Assembly (NCBI RefSeq): GCF_002355215.1
Contig: NZ_AP014612.1
Span: 372,001-436,000 of the forward strand
Source of the DNA: Streptococcus troglodytae
GTDB taxonomy: Bacteria; Bacillota; Bacilli; Lactobacillales; Streptococcaceae
Direction of reading: 5' to 3'
Length of the DNA: 64,000 bases
The number at the start of each line of letters is the position of its first letter. Position 1 is the first letter of the stretch. A program made the translations under genes and the position numbers. The notes beneath the pieces were generated by a model. The model saw only the letters and a program-made list of their open reading frames with translations. It ran no database searches and was not told where the DNA came from. Shown here in pieces: positions 41,816 to 52,288 of the stretch.

Positions 41816-42298
41816 ATGTCAGAAAAAACTTATCCAATGACCCTTGCAGAAAAAGAACAATTAGAACAAGAACTTGAAGAGTTAAAATTAGTTCGTCGTC
41901 CAGAAGTGATTGAACGTATTAAAATAGCACGTTCTTATGGTGATTTATCAGAAAATAGTGAATATGAAGCGGCAAAAGATGAACAAGCTTTTGTTGAAGG
42001 ACAAATTTCAAGTATTGAAACTAAAATTCGTTATGCTGAAATTGTTGACAGCGATGCTGTTGCTAAAAATGAGGTCGCTATTGGTAAAACAGTTATTGTT
42101 CGTGAAGTAGGAACAAGCGATGAAGATACTTATTCTATTGTTGGTGCCGCCGGAGCTGATGTTTTTGCTGGAAAAATTTCTAATGAGAGCCCAATTGCTC
42201 AAGCACTTATCGGTAAGAAAACAGGTGATAAAGTAGTGATTGAATCACCGGCGGGAAGTTATCAAGTCGAAATTGTTAAAGTGAAAAAGACAAAATAA
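41816..42298 (+). CDS. greA: Transcription elongation factor GreA
   Basis: A 160-residue GreA. An N-terminal coiled coil (about 12-75) carries the tip acidic pair in [18 protein letters not shown], which enters the RNA polymerase channel to stimulate transcript cleavage. The C-terminal FKBP-like domain includes [18 protein letters not shown] and [16 protein letters not shown] segments. The frame is intact. It has its own unit, ended by the strong hairpin at 42402. Confidence 0.95.
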   Translation: MSEKTYPMTLAEKEQLEQELEELKLVRRPEVIERIKIARSYGDLSENSEYEAAKDEQAFVEGQISSIETKIRYAEIVDSDAVAKNEVAIGKTVIVREVGTSDEDTYSIVGAAGADVFAGKISNESPIAQALIGKKTGDKVVIESPAGSYQVEIVKVKKTK

Positions 42299-42401
42299 TA
42301 AGAAGAACTTATTAGATTCATAGTTTCTAACATTTCGATTATTAAAGAGATACAGGAAAGGACAGAATGTTTCTGACTTCACCTAGTTTCTCCCCATTCT
42401 A

Positions 42402-42445
42402 AAAAAGCCTATTCCTAGAATTAAATGATTAGGAATAGGCTTTTT
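42402..42445. terminator. Bidirectional terminator after greA
   Basis: AAAAAGCCTATTCCTA and TAGGAATAGGCTTTTT form a perfect 16-base stem with a 12-base loop. It works in both directions between greA and yidC. The remaining 42446-42690 shows no gene I can support. Confidence 0.9.
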
Positions 42446-42690
42446 AATACTCTTTAACAAATCAATACGTTTTGTTGAAGCACTCGTATGCTCTCTTTAA
42501 CCAAGCGCTATAGAAGATAGCGTCAGTGGTTCTTCTTAAGATATTATGAAGTGCCATTCAAACAGTTGATAAGAAGCTATAAAGGACTAGGTGGCTCCGT
42601 TAATAACAGCTTTGTTAGTAGTCAATGAGACGATTAGCAACCATTAACTTTGTTACCTTATCTTTCCCAGTCTATGAGTATAAGTTTGTC

Positions 42691-43623
42691 TTATTGCTTA
42701 TGGTGACGTTGTTTACCTGCATTGCGGTTGGATTTTTGCTTTTTAGAGGTTGTAAGGTTTTTATTATTATTGGCTTGTGGAGTAATATCCTTACGAGTAT
42801 TTGATTTGAAAGGCTTTGGAGGGTTTTTCTTAAATTCTTCATCAATTTGCTTTCGCAATCTTGGTTTAATGATATGGTTTGTGATCAATTGTTGAATGAG
42901 GCCAAAAATACCACTGACTAGCCAGTAAAGAGCACCTCCAGCAGGAGCGCCTATGGAAATCATGACCATCATAATTGGCATCATAAACATCATATTTCTT
43001 GTTTGCTGTCTTTGTGCTTCTGGAACACTTAGCGTTGAAACCCAAGACTGAACAAGATAAAGAATTCCAATAATAACAGTGATAATCATATTTGGACTGC
43101 CAAGTTTAATACCTAAGAAACTAGCACTGGCGATTCCTTTGGTGTAACGGGTGGAAATATAAAGTGCAGAGAAGAAAGGCATTTGAATCAGCAGTGGTAG
43201 ACATCCTAAACTACCAAACATGCTCATACCGTAATGACGCTGCGCCTGCATTAATTCTGTTTGAGCAGCCATTTTTTCTTCCTGAGTCTTGGCATTCTTC
43301 ATGCGTTCTTGAATAGGATCAAAGACTGGTTTTAGGTAAGCCATTTTCTCAGATTGGTAAGTCATCTTTCGGACTTGACTAAGACCTAATGGCAAGATAA
43401 GAAGACGGACAATAACTGTGACAATGATAATAGCAAAGCCAAATCCCAGACCAAGGTCATTAGCTAAATATTGGATAACACTTCCCATTGGGGCAGCAAA
43501 AAATTTGTAAACCCAACCTTCACCAGTTGGTTTCCCATTTTTCATCTGCACGCAACCAGATAGGAAAAAAAGCATAGACAGAGCTAAGCTCGAAAATAAA
43601 AGACGCTTGTAAATTTTTTTCAC
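42691..43623 (-). CDS. yidC2: Membrane protein insertase YidC2 (OxaA2)
   Basis: A 310-residue Oxa1/YidC insertase. A lipoprotein signal (SLALSMLFFLSGC, lipobox cysteine about residue 24) anchors it. Five membrane segments follow, with hydrophobic stretches in GFGFAIIIVTVIVRLLILPL, LGCLPLLIQMPFFSALYI and NMIITVIIGILYLVQSWV. The C-terminal tail is long and very basic (KSNRNAGKQRHHKQ). In streptococci the long basic tail marks YidC2, which can replace the SRP route at the ribosome. It is a single gene, convergent with greA. Confidence 0.92.
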   Translation of the reverse strand: MKKIYKRLLFSSLALSMLFFLSGCVQMKNGKPTGEGWVYKFFAAPMGSVIQYLANDLGLGFGFAIIIVTVIVRLLILPLGLSQVRKMTYQSEKMAYLKPVFDPIQERMKNAKTQEEKMAAQTELMQAQRHYGMSMFGSLGCLPLLIQMPFFSALYISTRYTKGIASASFLGIKLGSPNMIITVIIGILYLVQSWVSTLSVPEAQRQQTRNMMFMMPIMMVMISIGAPAGGALYWLVSGIFGLIQQLITNHIIKPRLRKQIDEEFKKNPPKPFKSNTRKDITPQANNNKNLTTSKKQKSNRNAGKQRHHKQ

Positions 43624-43714
43624 GATAATCTTCCTTTGATTTTAATAATACCTATTTATTTTACTGTTTTTTAATAAAATACTCAATAGTTCTTGAGGAT
43701 GATTTTTGGATAAA

Positions 43715-43993
43715 TTAATTGGCCATTCTGAAATCATGGTAATCAGAAAAGTTTGCTATATTGACATCAACATAAGTGACTTTAGAAAAAGGAGATGGAC
43801 CTTTGCGAATTTCTTGAATAAACTTAGCTAGTTTTTCAGCATTATCTGATTGAGCTAGAATTTCTACTGTACCATCGTCATTGTTCCAAACACGTCCACA
43901 AATATCACCTATTTCCAAAGCGAGATTATAGGTGGAATAACGAAAACCAACACCTTGAACACGACCAGAGACTAGTAATCTGACTTTTTTCAT
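43715..43993 (-). CDS. acyP: Acylphosphatase
   Basis: A 92-residue acylphosphatase hydrolysing acyl phosphates. The phosphate loop VSGRVQGVGFRYS (about 8-20) carries the catalytic Arg. The catalytic Asn lies in CGRVWNNDDGTVEI. The length is usual. It is divergent from the SpoU-family gene with a 30-base gap, which carries TATAAT for that gene. Confidence 0.93.
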   Translation of the reverse strand: MKKVRLLVSGRVQGVGFRYSTYNLALEIGDICGRVWNNDDGTVEILAQSDNAEKLAKFIQEIRKGPSPFSKVTYVDVNIANFSDYHDFRMAN

Positions 43994-44023
43994 TTCTTTC
44001 TCCTTTTTTGTTATAATATCTTT

Positions 44024-44761
44024 ATGACTATTATAACCTCAAAAGCCAATTCCTTGATTAAAAAACTAAAAATTATTGCAAAAAAATACCGTCAGCATTC
44101 CTATTTGATTGAGGGCTGGCATTTATTTGCAGAAGCACAAGCCAACAATGCTGATATTATCAACATTTTTGTCTTAGAGCGTTATGCTTCTAGAGTATCT
44201 GAGTTTCCCAATATTGTTTTAGTATCAGAGGATATTTTAAAAGACTTATCTGCTTCAAAGACACCTCAGGGTATTGTTGCTGAAATAGCTTTTCCTAAGC
44301 AAGTACTTCCTCAGCAGTTCTTTGGAAAATATCTGCTTTTGGAAGATGTTCAAGATCCAGGAAATGTAGGAACCATCATTCGAACAGCAGATGCAGCAGC
44401 TTTTGATGCTGTTTTTGTGTCAGAAAAGACAGCAGATATTTATAATTCCAAGACTCTTCGTTCAATGCAGGGTAGCCATTTCCACCTTCCTATCTATAGA
44501 GTTGATCTTTTATCTTTAGTGAATGATTTAAAAAATGCAGGCGTTACTACCATTGCGACCACACTATCTGATCATTCCTATGACTATAAGTCTTTAAAGA
44601 AGGTCGAAAATTTTGCGCTTATTATGGGAAATGAAGGACAAGGCATTTCTTCAGAAATGGCTGAACAAGCAGATATTTTAACTCATATCACTATGCCCGG
44701 AAGAGCAGAAAGCTTAAATGTAGCAGCGGCTGCAGCTATATTTATTTTTAGCTTAATTTAA
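44024..44761 (+). CDS. TrmH/SpoU-family RNA 2'-O-methyltransferase
   Basis: A 245-residue SPOUT methyltransferase. An N-terminal substrate-binding domain (YLIEGWHLFAEAQANNA) is followed by the knotted domain. Motif 1 is EDVQDPGNVGTIIRTADA, motif 2 LIMGNEGQGIS and motif 3 ITMPGRAESLNVAAAAAI. It is related to enzymes that modify 23S rRNA; the target base is not known from sequence. Two bases separate its stop from the next open frame. Confidence 0.88.
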   Translation: MTIITSKANSLIKKLKIIAKKYRQHSYLIEGWHLFAEAQANNADIINIFVLERYASRVSEFPNIVLVSEDILKDLSASKTPQGIVAEIAFPKQVLPQQFFGKYLLLEDVQDPGNVGTIIRTADAAAFDAVFVSEKTADIYNSKTLRSMQGSHFHLPIYRVDLLSLVNDLKNAGVTTIATTLSDHSYDYKSLKKVENFALIMGNEGQGISSEMAEQADILTHITMPGRAESLNVAAAAAIFIFSLI

Positions 44762-44795
44762 GTTGATATGGTATAATAATAGCGAGGTGATGATC

Positions 44796-45299
44796 ATGAA
44801 GAAGTATGAACAAGATGAAGAATTCATGAGCCTTGTAGGACATTTAATCGACCATCCGCGGTTTCAAAAATTGGAAGGTATTGTACAGCACCACCATTCC
44901 ACGCGCTCAGAGCATTCCATTAATGTAAGCTATACTAGTTATAAGATTGCTAAAAGATTGGGCTGGGATGCTAAGAGTACGGCTCGTGGCGGTTTATTAC
45001 ATGACCTATTTTATTATGATTGGCGAGATACTAAGTTCAATAAAGGTCATGCCTGGGTTCATCCAAGAATTGCTGTAAAAAATGCCCGTAAGGTAACAAA
45101 GCTTAATAAAAAAGAAGAAGATATTATTTTAAAACATATGTGGGGAGCAACCATAGCTCCGCCACGTTACAAAGAAGGCTATATCGTAACCATGGTTGAT
45201 AAATATTGGGCTGTAAAAGAGGCAATGACCCCTTTAAGAATGAAATGGCAAAAACGCCGTGTCTTTCGTCGTAAGTTCTTAGGCAGTCATAATCATTAG
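44796..45299 (+). CDS. HD-domain hydrolase
   Basis: A 167-residue HD-superfamily metal-dependent phosphohydrolase. Metal-binding residues are seen in QHHHSTRSEHSINVSY and the GGLLHDLFYYDW HD pair, with a third His in GHAWVHPRIAV. Its substrate is unknown; many such proteins act on nucleotides. I chose ATG 44796 after GCGAGGTGATG; the open frame starts earlier but contains the TATAAT at 44772. Confidence 0.8.
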   Translation: MKKYEQDEEFMSLVGHLIDHPRFQKLEGIVQHHHSTRSEHSINVSYTSYKIAKRLGWDAKSTARGGLLHDLFYYDWRDTKFNKGHAWVHPRIAVKNARKVTKLNKKEEDIILKHMWGATIAPPRYKEGYIVTMVDKYWAVKEAMTPLRMKWQKRRVFRRKFLGSHNH

Positions 45300-45318
45300 A
45301 AAATTTTAGGAGAATAAA

Positions 45319-46008
45319 ATGGATAATAACACAATTTATACACAAAGTGACAGCAGACTTAGCAGTTTTTTTGCTAAGATTTATGGTTTAGTTGGCATGG
45401 GAATTGGCTTGTCAGCAGTCGTTTCTTATCTCATGCTCTATGTTTTTCGCAATAACATGATAGCTATTATGGCTAATGCATCTTGGGTTTACTATGTTGC
45501 TATCTTTGCAGAACTGGCACTTGTTTTAATAGCAAGTAATGCAGCGCGTAAGAATAGTCCTACAGCTTTACCATTGTTTTTGGTTTATTCAGCTTTAAAT
45601 GGTTTTACTTTGAGCTTTATTATTGCTCTTTATACCCAAACAACGGTTTTACAAGCCTTTGTTTCATCAGCAGCTGTTTTCTTTGTTATGGCACTTATTG
45701 GAGTGACCATTAAAAAAGATTTATCTGGAATGGGTAAAGCCTTGCTTGCTGCTTTAATTGGTATCATTATTGCCAGCCTTATTAATATGTTTATTGGCAG
45801 CGGAACAATGAGTTATGTCATTAGTATTATCTCAGTGCTAATCTTTTCAGGCTTAATTGCTTATGACAATCAATTAATTAAGCGTGTATATGATTATAAT
45901 GGCGGAAATGTCGGTGATGGTTGGGCAGTATCAATGGCTCTCAATCTTTACTTAGACTTTATCAATCTGTTCCTTAGTTTACTTCGTATCTTTGGAAGAA
46001 ATGATTAA
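45319..46008 (+). CDS. Bax inhibitor-1/YccA family membrane protein
   Basis: A 229-residue membrane protein with about seven hydrophobic segments. The family features are the N-terminal soluble stretch, the [15 protein letters not shown] segment and the C-terminal [20 protein letters not shown] with the two Asp that sense pH in BsYetJ. Homologues leak calcium or modulate membrane proteases. RBS TTTAGGAGAA. The frame is intact. Confidence 0.88.
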   Translation: MDNNTIYTQSDSRLSSFFAKIYGLVGMGIGLSAVVSYLMLYVFRNNMIAIMANASWVYYVAIFAELALVLIASNAARKNSPTALPLFLVYSALNGFTLSFIIALYTQTTVLQAFVSSAAVFFVMALIGVTIKKDLSGMGKALLAALIGIIIASLINMFIGSGTMSYVISIISVLIFSGLIAYDNQLIKRVYDYNGGNVGDGWAVSMALNLYLDFINLFLSLLRIFGRND

Positions 46009-46024
46009 AGATGTGGGAAGCGAT

Positions 46025-46054
46025 GAGAACCTAAATCATTAAGGGTTAGGTTTC
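46025..46054 (+). terminator. Hairpin after the YccA-family gene
   Basis: GAGAACCTAA with TTAGGTTTCT around a ten-base loop, followed by a loose T-rich tract. An extended -10 GGTATAAT for lysA is at 46161. Nothing else is seen in 46055-46198. Confidence 0.55.
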
Positions 46055-46198
46055 TGATTGTTTTCTTTTTATTGTCAATTAAAAAGAAAGGGTGATAAAA
46101 GGAATAATATCTTTTGACATAAGGATTTTCTGGAGCGGTGGCCTAGTCTCACTCTTTTTATGGTATAATAAACCAATACTATAAATTTTGGAGATCCT

Positions 46199-47448
46199 AT
46201 GAAAACACCATTTGTATCAAAAGAACAACTAGATAAGATTACAGCTCAGTTTCCAACACCCTTTCACCTTTATGATGAAAAGGGTATTCGAAAAACTGCT
46301 CGTGCTGTCAATAAAGCCTTTGCTTGGAATTCTGGTTTCAAGGAATTTTTTGCGGTTAAAGCAACACCTAATCCAACTATTTTAAAGATATTGCAAGAAG
46401 AAGGCTGTGGGGTAGACTGTGCAACGGATGTTGAGTTGAAGATGGCGGATAAACTTGGCTTTGACAGCTCTGCTATTAGTTTTACATCAAATGATACTCA
46501 GGCTTCAGAATTTGTTTTTGCGCGCAGTATTGATGCAACGATTAATTTGGATGCCTATGAACATATTGCTTTCTTAGAAGAAGCAGCAGGACTCCCTGAA
46601 ACGGTTTCTCTGCGTTTTAATCCCGGCGGTGTCTTTTCGCTTGGGACAGATATCATGGATCATCCTGAAGAATCTAAATTTGGAATGACTAAGGAACAAC
46701 TTTTCCAAGGCTATAAAGATTTGAAAGAAAAAGGTGTTAGATCTTTTGGCCTACATGCTTTTTTGGCATCTAATACTGTTACTAATGATTATTACCCAAC
46801 TTTAGCAGCTCAACTGTTTGAATTAGCTGTTGAAATAAAAATAAATTGGGTATCAGTCTTGATTTTATCAATTTGTCAGGCGGTATTGGTATTGATTACT
46901 CAGCAGCTGATGAACAAAATAATATTGCTGTTATTGGAGAAGGGGTTCATCAAAAATTTGATGATATTTTAGTTCCCAATGGACTTGAGCAAGTTAAAAT
47001 TTATACAGAACTTGGACGCTATATGTTGGCTTCACATGGGCATCTGATTACCAAAGTGCTTCATTTAAAAGATACCTACCGTCATTATGTTGGTGTGGAT
47101 GCCAGTGCTGTTAATCTTTTGCGACCTGCCATGTATGATGCTTATCATCACATTACCAATATCAGTAATCCAAATGGAGAAGTTGAGATTGTTGATGTTG
47201 TAGGCAGTTTGTGTGAGAATAATGATAAGTTTGCCAAACAGCGTGAGCTATCAGAAGCGCGTGTGGGTGATACACTTGTTATTCATGATACAGGTGCTCA
47301 TGGCTTTTCGATGGGTTATAATTATAATGGTCGTTTGCGCTCTGCGGAAATTTTACTTCGAGAAGACGGTCAAGCTCAAATGATTCGTCGGGCAGAAACT
47401 CCAGAAGACTATTTCGCAACACTTTATGGTTTTAATTTTGATAGATAA
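46199..47448 (+). CDS. lysA: Diaminopimelate decarboxylase-type enzyme, one frame break
   Basis: A PLP fold-III decarboxylase making lysine from meso-diaminopimelate; homologues are sometimes labelled carboxynorspermidine decarboxylase (nspC). The PLP lysine is in KEFFAVKATPNPTILKI. The C-terminal part has VGSLCENNDKFA with the Cys-Glu substrate site and IHDTGAHGFSMGYNYNGR. The frame breaks at five A (46837-46841); one more A joins AVEIKN to KLGISLDFINLSGGIGIDY. The full length is about 416 residues. lysC in the same window fits lysine synthesis. I treat the break as a base-call loss. Confidence 0.85.
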
Positions 47449-47761
47449 AACAGAGTAAAAAGGGAAATTATTTTTCTTAACAGTCATCAACAATTGATTA
47501 GGAATGTAAAAAGCCGTCAGCTATCAATCGATACTTACCCAATCAACTGATTTTTTCATTTTTAAAATTATAAATAAAAACGATTTAATGCTTTGGCTAA
47601 TTGTAAATAGCTATAAAGATTAAAAGGGCGGAAAAAACAAGAAAGCTATTTTTATTGTTTTGATTTTAAAAATGGGTTTCGATATCAACTGCTAGGTTTT
47701 GTCAATAATGAGAATCTTGTTCGGTGGCTTTTCTGCCTAAAGCTCTTTTATACTATTTTAT
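47449..47761. other. Intergenic stretch without recognisable gene
   Basis: About 310 AT-rich bases between lysA and yneF. I see only short imperfect repeats, for example CAACAATTGATT near 47490, and no open frame, tRNA or strong hairpin. Confidence 0.4.
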
Positions 47762-47790
47762 TTGTGAAAGGGTTTCAAATCTGATATAAT
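47762..47790 (+). promoter_or_regulatory. Promoter of yneF
   Basis: TTGTGA (47762-47767), 17-base spacer, TATAAT (47785-47790), 29 bases before the start codon. Confidence 0.75.
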
Positions 47791-47819
47791 ATTGATGTAA
47801 AAAATTTAGGAGAATAAAA

Positions 47820-48068
47820 ATGAATACTTTTCTTTGGATTCTATTAGTTATTATTGCCTTGCTTGCAGGGCTTGTGGGAGGTACTTTTATTGCTCGCAAG
47901 CAGATGGAAAAATATTTAGAAGAAAACCCACCGCTTAACGAAGATGTTATTCGTAATATGATGAGTCAGATGGGTCAAAAACCAAGTGAAGCTAAAGTGC
48001 AACAAGTTGTTCGTCAGATGAATAAACAACAAAAAGCAGCTAAAGCAAAGGCTAAAAAGAAGAAATAA
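47820..48068 (+). CDS. yneF: YneF family (UPF0154) membrane protein
   Basis: An 82-residue protein with one N-terminal membrane segment ([20 protein letters not shown], about 4-23). A conserved [20 protein letters not shown] block and a Lys/Ala-rich tail follow. This is the UPF0154 pattern. Its function is unknown. RBS TTTAGGAG. A weak hairpin GACTGGG-TTTT-CCTAGTC follows at 48082-48099. Confidence 0.88.
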   Translation: MNTFLWILLVIIALLAGLVGGTFIARKQMEKYLEENPPLNEDVIRNMMSQMGQKPSEAKVQQVVRQMNKQQKAAKAKAKKKK

Positions 48069-48120
48069 TCTTTTAGATGAGACTGGGTTTTCCTAGTCTT
48101 ATTTTAGAAAGAAGATAAGC

Positions 48121-48915
48121 ATGGATAATAGACCTATTGGTTTTTTAGACTCCGGAGTGGGCGGTTTAACGGTCGTACGTGAATTGATGCGTCAGCTTCC
48201 ACATGAAGAGGTTATCTATATTGGGGATTCAGCGCGTGCACCTTATGGACCGCGTCCAGCCAAACAGATAAAAACATATACTTGGGAATTGGTCAACTTT
48301 CTCCTTACTAAAAAGGTCAAAATGATTGTTTTTGCCTGTAATACAGCAACAGCTGTAGTTTGGGAAGAAGTCAAAGAAAAACTTGATATTCCTGTTTTAG
48401 GTGTTATTTTGCCAGGTTCTAGCGCTGCTATTAAAGCAACTCTTTCTGGACAAATTGGCATTATTGGGACACCAATGACTATCCAATCTAATATTTATGA
48501 GCAAAAAATACGAGATCTCTCACCACAAATGAAAGTAAGAAGTCTAGCTTGCCCTAAATTTGTTCCTATTGTTGAATCAAATAAAATGAATTCAAGTGTA
48601 GCGAAAAAGATTGTTTATGAAAGCCTATCTCCTCTGGTGGGGAAAATTGATACCCTTGTTTTAGGCTGTACCCATTATCCACTTTTACGCCCCATTATTC
48701 AAAATGTAATGGGACCAGATGTTGAATTAATTGATAGTGGTGCAGAATGTGTACGTGATATTTCTGTTCTCCTGAATTACTTTGATCTTAATCGAAGCAG
48801 AACTTCAAAAGAACTGCATCATCGTTTCTATACAACAGCTAGTGTAGCCAGTTTTAAAGAAATAGCTAGCGACTGGTTACCTTTAGCTATTGAAGTGGAG
48901 CATGTGACATTATGA
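48121..48915 (+). CDS. murI: Glutamate racemase
   Basis: A 264-residue racemase supplying D-glutamate for peptidoglycan. [20 protein letters not shown] opens the protein. The first catalytic Cys is in FACNTATA (about 72-79) and the second in LGCTHYPLL (about 181-189). The length is usual. It overlaps rdgB by 4 bases and heads a tightly packed run to rluB. Confidence 0.95.
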   Translation: MDNRPIGFLDSGVGGLTVVRELMRQLPHEEVIYIGDSARAPYGPRPAKQIKTYTWELVNFLLTKKVKMIVFACNTATAVVWEEVKEKLDIPVLGVILPGSSAAIKATLSGQIGIIGTPMTIQSNIYEQKIRDLSPQMKVRSLACPKFVPIVESNKMNSSVAKKIVYESLSPLVGKIDTLVLGCTHYPLLRPIIQNVMGPDVELIDSGAECVRDISVLLNYFDLNRSRTSKELHHRFYTTASVASFKEIASDWLPLAIEVEHVTL

Positions 48916-49889
48916 AAGAAAAAATTTATGAATATAAAGATGACCATAACTGGTTTATTAGCCAATGGTCTAAAGTGGGCTCCTCAACTTACTATGAGGA
49001 AGAGGCAGAAAAAACTTACGGTTCTATTGAACAAAGTCTTAGAGGTTTACTTGATGAAGGGAATTCATTTATACTGACAGTTGTTAAAATCAACTCTAGT
49101 ATAGCTCTTGTACGTTTTATTTTAAAAATGCTTAATGAAGAGCAGCAAGATAATTTTAAAGTCAGCAGTCATAAAGGGACTATTTTAGTGACACAGGGGC
49201 AACAGTTGCTTTTAGTTTGTTTGCCAAAAGAAGGCGTAACTATAACCGATTTTTTTGAAAAGGAAGAAAAGGTTTTTGAATTAGGAGATACTATGTTAAT
49301 TGCCACTCGCAACGAAGGTAAGACTAAAGAATTCAGTCAGATGTTCGCCCAATTAGGGATAAAAGTTGAAAATCTCAATCAATATCCTGATTTGCCTGAG
49401 GTAGAAGAAACCGGTCTAACCTTTGAAGAGAATGCTCGTTTGAAAGCAGAAACCATTTCTCATTTGACAGGACAGATGGTTTTGGCAGATGATTCAGGGT
49501 TGAAGGTAGATGTTTTAGGCGGTTTACCGGGAATCTGGTCAGCTCGTTTTTCGGGACCTGATGCAACAGATCAAAGCAATAATGCTAAATTACTACATGA
49601 ACTCGCTATGGTTTTTGATATTAAGGATCGTTCCGCTCAGTTTCATACAACTTTGGTTGTAGCTGCTCCAGATAAGGAAAGTCTTGTAGTTGAAGCAGAC
49701 TGGTCTGGATACATTGCTTTTGCTCCTAAAGGGAATAATGGTTTTGGCTATGATCCTTTGTTTTTAGTGGGAGAAACAGGGAAGACCGCAGCAGAACTTT
49801 CAAATCACGAAAAAAATATTATTTCTCACAGAGGACAAGCTGTTAAGAAGCTTATGGAGGTATTTCCAGCATGGCAGAACGCACACTAA
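48912..49889 (+). CDS. rdgB: XTP/dITP diphosphatase with N-terminal extension
   Basis: A 325-residue protein. Residues from about 127 are the RdgB/HAM1 pyrophosphatase that removes XTP, ITP and d[55 protein letters not shown] and [11 protein letters not shown]. The first 126 residues are an extra domain found in streptococcal members, of unknown role. An internal start at 49291 (ATG of MLIATRN) could give the short form. It overlaps murI and the next gene. Confidence 0.9.
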   Translation: MKEKIYEYKDDHNWFISQWSKVGSSTYYEEEAEKTYGSIEQSLRGLLDEGNSFILTVVKINSSIALVRFILKMLNEEQQDNFKVSSHKGTILVTQGQQLLLVCLPKEGVTITDFFEKEEKVFELGDTMLIATRNEGKTKEFSQMFAQLGIKVENLNQYPDLPEVEETGLTFEENARLKAETISHLTGQMVLADDSGLKVDVLGGLPGIWSARFSGPDATDQSNNAKLLHELAMVFDIKDRSAQFHTTLVVAAPDKESLVVEADWSGYIAFAPKGNNGFGYDPLFLVGETGKTAAELSNHEKNIISHRGQAVKKLMEVFPAWQNAH

Positions 49890-50389
49890 TTATCATGAGC
49901 GACTCTCATGGTGATCAACAAATTGTTCAAGAAATTAAAAATCGTTACTTAGGTAAAGTGGATGCTATTTTTCATAATGGAGATTCAGAGTTATCTGTTA
50001 ATGATCCTATTTGGGAAGGGATTCATGTTGTTTGCGGAAATTGCGATTTTGGCGATTATCCCGATTGTTTGGTAACAAATTTTCCTGAATTGCTAGTAGC
50101 ACAGACACATGGTCACCTATTTAATATTAATTTTGGCTTTGAACGTCTGGATTTGTGGGCTCAAGAGGAAGATGCTGATATCTGTACTTATGGACATCTT
50201 CATAGACCAGCTGTTTGGAAGAATGGGAAAACAATTTTTATCAATCCAGGAAGCGTTTCCCAGCCGCGTGGTGAGATTAATGAATGTCTTTATGCTAAAG
50301 TACGTGTCAATGCTGAGACTATTTTTGTTGACTATTTGACGCGAGAACACAAGCTCTATCCAGCACTTTCACAGGAAATAAAAAGATGA
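49871..50389 (+). CDS. YfcE/MJ0936-type metallophosphoesterase
   Basis: A 172-residue calcineurin-like phosphoesterase. Metal ligands are in [11 protein letters not shown] (D, H), FHNGDSEL (GD), VCGNCDFG (GN) and the HGH...TYGHLHRP pair. Homologues hydrolyse phosphodiesters in vitro; the natural substrate is open. It overlaps rdgB by 19 bases and the CBS gene by 4. Confidence 0.85.
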   Translation: MAERTLIIMSDSHGDQQIVQEIKNRYLGKVDAIFHNGDSELSVNDPIWEGIHVVCGNCDFGDYPDCLVTNFPELLVAQTHGHLFNINFGFERLDLWAQEEDADICTYGHLHRPAVWKNGKTIFINPGSVSQPRGEINECLYAKVRVNAETIFVDYLTREHKLYPALSQEIKR

Positions 50390-50847
50390 TTGCACAAGAA
50401 TTTAAAAATTTTCTAAAACCGCTTTTGAAGGATGCCCTCACTCCGGCTGAGGAATTAGCCATTTTTATTGATACTCATAAGACTGATCATGTCATGCTGC
50501 TGTTAGCTAATAATGGTTTTTCACGTGTCCCTGTTCTGACTAAGGATAAAAAATATGTAGGCACTATTAGTATGTCTGATATTATCAAGTATCAGAAAGA
50601 AAATAACTTAGATGATGAAAGAATGGCTCAGCTAGACATTTCTTATATGACTAACGGCAGTTATGCTACTGTAAGTCCTAATGCCGATTTAACAGAAGTC
50701 ATGCATAAATTAGTTGATGCTAATTTTCTTCCTGTTATTGAAGCAGATGGCACTTTTTTAGGTATTATTACACGAAAGACAGTTTTAAAAGCCCTAAATA
50801 ATTTGCTTCATGAATTTACAAATGACTATACATTAACTAAAAAATGA
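50386..50847 (+). CDS. CBS-domain protein, CbpB-like
   Basis: A 153-residue protein made of two CBS repeats (about 15-70 and 80-145), with GFSRVPVLTKDKKYVGTISM and FLPVIEADGTFLGIITRKTV. Similar stand-alone CBS proteins (CbpB/DarB) bind c-di-AMP and link it to ppGpp synthesis; that role is inferred by likeness only. It overlaps both neighbours by 4 bases. Confidence 0.8.
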   Translation: MIAQEFKNFLKPLLKDALTPAEELAIFIDTHKTDHVMLLLANNGFSRVPVLTKDKKYVGTISMSDIIKYQKENNLDDERMAQLDISYMTNGSYATVSPNADLTEVMHKLVDANFLPVIEADGTFLGIITRKTVLKALNNLLHEFTNDYTLTKK

Positions 50848-51581
50848 TAACACTTATTTCTAAATTTCTTGCTAGTAAATCCTTAACACTGAATTCGCAA
50901 AAATCTTATCTTTATGATCTGCAACAATTTGCCGAAATTATTGGAGAGGAAGTGACTCCCAATAAGCTTAAATTGTATGAGCAATCTTTGGCTGACTTAA
51001 AGGTTTCTGCTAAAAAACGTAAGATTTCAGCAGTTAATCAATTCCTGTTTTTCCTTTATGAAAATGCAGTATTGGATCGTTTTTATAAGATTAAAAATAA
51101 AGAAAAACTACCGCTTTTAGCGCCTACTTATCAGGAAGTGGATTTATCCGTTCTCTATCAGAAAACAAGGGATCTTAAGGGGCAGTTGATTGCTCTTTTA
51201 ATCGTAGAATTAGGCTTATCACCAAGTGAGATTATTCAATTAAAATGGGAAAATATTGCATTGGAATTTCAAGTCTTAACGGTAGTCAATGAGAAAGTTA
51301 TGAGAGTCTTAGAAATTCCCCAACTGTTACTACCTTATCTTGAGGAAGAACACAAGGCTGTTTATTTATTTGATAATAAAGGGGAGGCCTACTCACGTCA
51401 ATGGCTTTTTCAAAAACTGAATTATTATTTGGCTTCTGTTGATTTGTCCCAAATGACAGCTCAAAAATTACGCGAACAATATATTATAAAAGAAAAAAAT
51501 AAAGGGACTGCTATTTTGGATTTAACCAGAAAGCTAGGTCTTAAAAGCCCAGTAACATTGGAAAAATATTTTAAAAACTAA
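50844..51581 (+). CDS. XerD-like protein, catalytic residues missing
   Basis: A 245-residue tyrosine-recombinase-like protein, shorter than XerD. The N-terminal SAM-like domain and a core fold are recognisable ([20 protein letters not shown]), but the first catalytic Arg (GLRxSE in XerD) is replaced (GLSPSE), and the His-x-x-Arg and late His/Trp positions are not kept. A late Tyr remains (LEKYFKN). Streptococcal XerD-like proteins are known not to act at the dif site, where XerS works. It lies directly before scpA with a one-base overlap, so a role in chromosome organisation is possible but unproved. Confidence 0.82.
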   Translation: MITLISKFLASKSLTLNSQKSYLYDLQQFAEIIGEEVTPNKLKLYEQSLADLKVSAKKRKISAVNQFLFFLYENAVLDRFYKIKNKEKLPLLAPTYQEVDLSVLYQKTRDLKGQLIALLIVELGLSPSEIIQLKWENIALEFQVLTVVNEKVMRVLEIPQLLLPYLEEEHKAVYLFDNKGEAYSRQWLFQKLNYYLASVDLSQMTAQKLREQYIIKEKNKGTAILDLTRKLGLKSPVTLEKYFKN

Positions 51582-52288
51582 TGGATATTAAATTAAAAGA
51601 TTTTGAGGGACCGTTAGATTTACTTTTGCATTTGGTCTCTAAGTATGAAGTAGATATTTATGACGTTCCAATTGTAGATATTATTGAGCAATATCTAGCC
51701 TATATTGCAACGCTGCAAGCCATGAAGCTTGAAGTAGCTGGAGAATACATGGTTATGGCTAGTCAGTTAATGCTGATTAAAAGCCGTAAATTGCTTCCTA
51801 AAGTTGTTGAAACTATTGAAGCAGAAGAAGATCCAGAACTGCAACTCTTGCATCAAATTGAGGAATATCGGACTTACAAACTTTTAGGAGAGGAACTGGC
51901 CCTTAAACATAATGAAAGAGCACAGCATTTTTCAAAACCTAAACTAGAACTCATTTATGACGATGTAACACTTAAACAGGATAAAACTGTCCTTGATGTC
52001 TTTTTGGCTTTTTCAAAGGTAATGGCTGAAAAACAGGAAGAAATCAAAAACAGCCATACAACAATTGAAAGTGATGACTATCGGATTGAAGATATGATGA
52101 CTGTAGTTGAAGAACAGGTAATTCGTCAAAAAGAAACCAATTTGTCTTGGCTTTTTAAAAGGGCTGGTTCGCTTAATGAGATGATTACTATCTTTTTAGC
52201 AGCTCTAGAGTTAATTAAAGTTCATCGTGTTTATGTTAAACAGGAACACAATTTTGATGATATCATTTTAAGGAAGGAAAGTGCATGA
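51581..52288 (+). CDS. scpA: Segregation and condensation protein A
   Basis: A 235-residue kleisin of the SMC-ScpAB condensin. The N-terminal [20 protein letters not shown] binds the SMC neck. Middle segments [12 protein letters not shown] and the C-terminal winged helix ([16 protein letters not shown]) bind the SMC head. It overlaps scpB by 4 bases. Confidence 0.95.
   Translation: MDIKLKDFEGPLDLLLHLVSKYEVDIYDVPIVDIIEQYLAYIATLQAMKLEVAGEYMVMASQLMLIKSRKLLPKVVETIEAEEDPELQLLHQIEEYRTYKLLGEELALKHNERAQHFSKPKLELIYDDVTLKQDKTVLDVFLAFSKVMAEKQEEIKNSHTTIESDDYRIEDMMTVVEEQVIRQKETNLSWLFKRAGSLNEMITIFLAALELIKVHRVYVKQEHNFDDIILRKESA

Noticed and set aside
42446..42690. Possible small gene between greA and yidC2
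   Set aside because: No open frame with a ribosome site and no recognisable peptide; left as non-coding.
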